Made by a program: the position numbers and the translations under genes. Below, piece after piece: positions 60,866 to 64,000 of a stretch of 64,000 bases of DNA (within the stretch, counting starts at the first letter, position 1; the number at the start of each line of letters is the position of its first letter). The notes under the pieces are model-generated. The model was not told where the DNA came from, ran no database searches, and saw nothing but the letters and a program-made list of their open reading frames with translations. Source of the stretch: Streptomyces dioscori (lineage in GTDB: Bacteria > Actinomycetota > Actinomycetes > Streptomycetales > Streptomycetaceae); contig NZ_KZ679038.1 of the NCBI RefSeq assembly GCF_003024195.1, positions 868,001 through 932,000 on the forward strand, in the 5' to 3' direction.

Positions 60866-63667
60866 ATGGTCCGATTCTTGGGTCGATCCTGGGCCCGGTC
60901 GACCTCCCGCCTCAGTGGCCTGCGCGCGCGACGCAGGCGTGACCGCCCCGGCCACGTACACGGGCGGCGGACACGACAGGCGCCCCACCCGCCGGCAGGT
61001 CCGCAGGGAGCGCGGGACGGCGGGCATCCGCCGGGGTCCGCCGGGGCGCGGTCGGGGCTGGGCGGACGCAGCGTCGCCGGCCAGGTCTTTCTGCTCCAGG
61101 TCGCGATCGTGCTGCTGCTGGTCGTGGCCGCGGCCGGCGCCCTGGTCCTGCAGGTGCGCCACGACAGCACGACGGAGGCGCGGAACCGTTCGCTGGCCGT
61201 CGCGGAGACGTTCGCCAACGCTCCGGGCACCCGCGCGGCGCTGAGCGCCCCCGATCCCACGGCCGTGCTCCAGCCGCGCGCCGAGGCGGCCCGTGCGGGC
61301 TCCGAGGTCGACTTCGTCGTCGTGATGAACACCGACGGCATCCGCTACACCCACCCCAAGCCGGACCGTATCGGCAAGAAGTTCGTCGGGACCCTCGCTC
61401 CCGCGCTGGCGGGCAAGTCCTTCACGGAGGAGATCACCGGCACCCTGGGGCCACTGGTGCAGGCCGTGGTGCCGATCAAGGCCGACGACGGCACGGTCGT
61501 GGGCCTGGTCTCGGCGGGCATCACGACCGAGAACGTGGGAGGGGTCGGGGACCGCCAGATGCCCCTCCTGCTGACCGCCGCGGCGGCGGCCCTCGCGCTG
61601 GCGCTCGGCGGCACGGCCCTGGTGAGCAGACGGCTCCTGCGCCAGACACACGGCCTGGGCCCGTTCGAGATGACCCGGATGTACGAGCACCACGACGCGG
61701 TGCTGCACGCCGTCCGGGAGGGAGTGCTCATCGTCGGCGGCGAGGGCACACTGCTGCTCGCCAACGACGAGGCACACCGCCTGCTGGACCTCCCGGAGGA
61801 CGCCGAGGGACGCCATGTCCTCGAACTCGGCCTGGACGCGGGCACCGGCGCCCTGCTGGCCTCGGGACACGTCGTCACCGACGAGGTACGCCTGGTCGGC
61901 GACCGGCTGCTGGCCATCAACCAGCGGCCCACGGACCTCAAGGGCGGCCCGGCGGGCAGTGTCGCCACGCTCCGCGACTCGACCGAGCTGCGCGCGCTGT
62001 CCGGGCGGGCCGAGCTGGCCCGGGAGCACCTCAAGCTCCTGTACGACGCCGGGGTGGGCATCGGTACGACCCTGGACGTGACCCGTACCGCCGAGGAACT
62101 GGCCGAGGTCGCCGTCCCGCGGTTCGCGGACTTCGTCACGGTGGATCTGGCCGCGGCGGTGCTGAGCGGCGAGGAGCCTGACGCGGGCACCTCGCTGCGC
62201 CGTACGGCGCTGAGCGGGATCCGCAAGGACGCTCCCCTGTACGCGGTGGGCGAGCGGATCGGGTTCATCTCCTCCACCCCGCAGGCGCAGAGCCTCGGCA
62301 CCGGCGAGGCCGTGGTCGCGCCCGCGCTCAAGGAGGCGCACGGCTGGCTCGCCCAGGATTCGGAGCGCACCGCGCAGGTCGTGGAGTACGGGATCCACTC
62401 GCTGATCACGGTCCCCCTGCGGGCGGGGAACCTGGTGATGGGCGTGGCGAACTTCTGGCGCTCCGAGAAGCCCGAGCCGTTCGACGAGGAGGAGCTGGCC
62501 CTCGCCGAGGAACTGGTCGCGCGGGCCGCGGTCTCCATCGACAACGCGCGCCGCTACACCCGCGAGCACACCATGGCCGAGACCCTGCAGCGCAGTCTGC
62601 TGCCGCGCAATCTGCCCGAGCAGAGCGCGCTGGACATCTCCTACCGCTACCTCCCCGCCCAGGCCGGGGTGGGCGGCGACTGGTTCGACGTGCTGCCGCT
62701 GTCCGGCGCGCGGGTCGCGCTGGTCGTCGGCGACGTCGTGGGCCACGGCCTGCACGCGGCGGCCACCATGGGGCGGCTGCGCACGGCGGTCCACAACTTC
62801 TCCGCGCTGGACCTGCCGCCCGACGAGCTGCTGGGTCTCCTCGATGAACTGGTCGCCCGGATCGACCAGGACGAGGCGACGGAGGACGGCAGCGCCGCGA
62901 TCACCGGTGCCACCTGCCTGTACGCCGTCTACGACCCGACCACCCGGCAGTGCGTCGTGGCCCGGGCCGGCCACCCGCCGCCCGCGGTGATCCGCCCGGA
63001 CGGCAGTGTGGACTTCCCCGAGGTGCCCGCCGGGCCGCCGCTCGGTCTCGGCGGTCTCCCCTTCGAGACGGCCGAGCTGAAGCTGGAGGAGGGCAGCAGG
63101 CTCGTCCTCTACACGGACGGGCTCGTCGAGGACCGGGAACGGGACATCGACGTCGGCCTCGAACTCCTGCGGACCGCCCTGACCGGGGCCGACCGCTCCC
63201 CGGAGGACACCTGCCAGGCCGTGCTGAACGCCCTGCTGCCGCCCCGCCCGAGCGACGACATCGCGCTGATCGTCGCGGGCACGCGAGCGCTCGGCGCCGA
63301 CCGCATCGCCGAATGGCGGGTCCCCTCCGACCCGGCGGCCGTCGGTGAGGTACGCGCCTCGGTCACCCGGCAGCTGACGGAGTGGGACCTGGACGAGCTG
63401 GCGTTCACGACGGAGCTGATCCTCAGCGAGCTGGTCACCAACGCGATCCGGTACGGCAACGGTCCCATCGAGGTCCGTATGATCCGCGACCGCAGCCTGA
63501 TCTGCGAGGTCTTCGACGGCAGCAACACCTCACCGCATCTGCGGTACGCGGCCTCGACGGACGAGGGCGGACGCGGTCTGTTCCTCGTGGCTCAGCTCAC
63601 CGAGCGCTGGGGCACCCGCTACACCCCCGCGGGCAAAGTCATCTGGACGGAACAACCGCTCCCCTGA
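60866..63667 (+). CDS. Membrane sensor - SpoIIE phosphatase - ATPase fusion
   Basis: A 933-residue switch. A basic N-terminus, TM1 (about 73-97), an extracytoplasmic sensor (about 100-225) and TM2 (about 230-252) are followed by a PAS domain (about 270-370), GAF (about 385-560), SpoIIE/PP2C (about 600-800; GGDWFDV, VGDVVGHGL, YTDGLVEDRE, DDIALIV) and a C-terminal RsbW-like ATPase (about 810-930; SELVTNAIRYG, GGRGLFLVAQL). A phosphatase and a kinase-type domain lie in one chain. No Shine-Dalgarno precedes ATG 60866, and TAGACA lies 7 nt upstream, so the mRNA may be leaderless. Confidence 0.93.
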   Translation: MVRFLGRSWARSTSRLSGLRARRRRDRPGHVHGRRTRQAPHPPAGPQGARDGGHPPGSAGARSGLGGRSVAGQVFLLQVAIVLLLVVAAAGALVLQVRHDSTTEARNRSLAVAETFANAPGTRAALSAPDPTAVLQPRAEAARAGSEVDFVVVMNTDGIRYTHPKPDRIGKKFVGTLAPALAGKSFTEEITGTLGPLVQAVVPIKADDGTVVGLVSAGITTENVGGVGDRQMPLLLTAAAAALALALGGTALVSRRLLRQTHGLGPFEMTRMYEHHDAVLHAVREGVLIVGGEGTLLLANDEAHRLLDLPEDAEGRHVLELGLDAGTGALLASGHVVTDEVRLVGDRLLAINQRPTDLKGGPAGSVATLRDSTELRALSGRAELAREHLKLLYDAGVGIGTTLDVTRTAEELAEVAVPRFADFVTVDLAAAVLSGEEPDAGTSLRRTALSGIRKDAPLYAVGERIGFISSTPQAQSLGTGEAVVAPALKEAHGWLAQDSERTAQVVEYGIHSLITVPLRAGNLVMGVANFWRSEKPEPFDEEELALAEELVARAAVSIDNARRYTREHTMAETLQRSLLPRNLPEQSALDISYRYLPAQAGVGGDWFDVLPLSGARVALVVGDVVGHGLHAAATMGRLRTAVHNFSALDLPPDELLGLLDELVARIDQDEATEDGSAAITGATCLYAVYDPTTRQCVVARAGHPPPAVIRPDGSVDFPEVPAGPPLGLGGLPFETAELKLEEGSRLVLYTDGLVEDRERDIDVGLELLRTALTGADRSPEDTCQAVLNALLPPRPSDDIALIVAGTRALGADRIAEWRVPSDPAAVGEVRASVTRQLTEWDLDELAFTTELILSELVTNAIRYGNGPIEVRMIRDRSLICEVFDGSNTSPHLRYAASTDEGGRGLFLVAQLTERWGTRYTPAGKVIWTEQPLP

Positions 63668-63732
63668 GCCGATCCCCCTCCCGTGCGGGACGGTTCGGCG
63701 AGCGGTCCGCCGGACGGTCCGCCGGACGGCCG

Positions 63733-64000
63733 CTACAGCTTGCCGTTCCCCTGGAGGCGCTCCAGGTCGCCAGGGCGTACCTGGATGACGAACAGCGCGA
63801 CCAGGGCCGCGACGAGGGCGAAGATCGCGGCGATGACGAAGGCGTGCGAGATGCCCGACGTCAGCACCTGGTCGCCCCACGGCGAAGGGAGTTCGCCGGT
63901 CCTGCGGAACCGCAGGCGCTGGGCGGGGGTCGCCTCCGCCATGAAGGCGCGGACCTGGTCGGCGGCCTCGTTGCGGCTGGCCGTGCCGAAGACGGTGACC
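63733..64000 (-). CDS. MFS transporter, C-terminal end (partial)
   Basis: The last 89 codons of an MFS protein run off the right edge of the window. A final transmembrane helix (HAFVIAAIFALVAALVALFVIQV) and the end RPGDLERLQGNGKL are seen, typical of DHA2 (EmrB/QacA) drug transporters. Everything upstream is outside the window. An internal ATG at 63942 is not the start. Confidence 0.75.
   Translation of the reverse strand, partial: VTVFGTASRNEAADQVRAFMAEATPAQRLRFRRTGELPSPWGDQVLTSGISHAFVIAAIFALVAALVALFVIQVRPGDLERLQGNGKL

Overview
The window is chromosomal DNA of a Streptomyces-type actinomycete. The evidence is a very high G+C content with strong third-position GC bias, many antisense open frames, and typical lineage markers: a WhiB-family protein, SpoIIE-type phosphatases with RsbW-like ATPases, a GAF-ANTAR protein, a sortase-E (LAETG) surface protein, MAB_1171c-type membrane proteins, a CebR-type operator, and dispersed GGGGCGCGGGGAACTGCGC repeats. 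I see no prophage, insertion sequence, CRISPR array, tRNA or rRNA.

Layout. 0-4.5 kb: the tail of a sulfite-oxidase-like molybdoenzyme, a fasciclin lipoprotein, a zinc ribbon protein, a HemC-like protein, then a TetR gene (with its own operator) followed by an SGNH hydrolase. 4.5-14.3 kb: an RsbW-like ATPase, YceI, a membrane protein with a secreted tail, a TPR protein, a large GAF/PAS/SpoIIE phosphatase and a YqjF-type protein. 14.4-16.5 kb: a DEAD-box helicase with a cold-shock protein. 16.8-25.3 kb: a dehydrogenase-CMD pair, a Tat-exported cholesterol oxidase preceded by five direct repeats, a PucR regulator, a BrkB-type membrane protein and a TetR-threonine aldolase pair. 25.4-33.1 kb: small stress-type membrane proteins (DUF7144, SHOCT, HdeD), DUF2252 and a GH15 enzyme. 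33.5 kb: an orphan ABC binding lipoprotein.

34.8-42.8 kb is a compact general-stress island: CsbD, an RsbW-like ATPase, hemerythrin, WhiB, GAF-ANTAR, phospholipase D-like, a SigB/F/G-type sigma factor and a histone-H1-like protein. 42.9-48.7 kb: a secreted GH5 mannanase under a CebR-like operator, a TPR protein, and a cobalamin riboswitch controlling a cobalt ECF transporter operon, cbiMNQO. 48.8-56.4 kb: a Tat-exported 3-ketosteroid-1-dehydrogenase-like flavoprotein, a CGNR regulator with a probable autoregulatory dyad, and a co-directional block of an ImmA/IrrE-type peptidase, two tandem MAB_1171c-family membrane proteins and a FAD monooxygenase. That block is the best candidate for an undescribed system. 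57.1-64 kb: a sortase-anchored DUF1996 protein, a non-coding degenerate repeat array, a DUF6296-like protein, a one-polypeptide sensor/SpoIIE/ATPase switch and the end of an MFS transporter.

How the genes may work together. Stress signalling through partner switching is over-represented: two SpoIIE phosphatases, two free ATPases and one sigma factor. Effectors of the kind controlled by SigB lie around them (CsbD, hemerythrin, HdeD, cold-shock protein). Two secreted steroid oxidoreductases could act in sequence on sterols outside the membrane. All functional assignments come from sequence reading alone; no searches were run.
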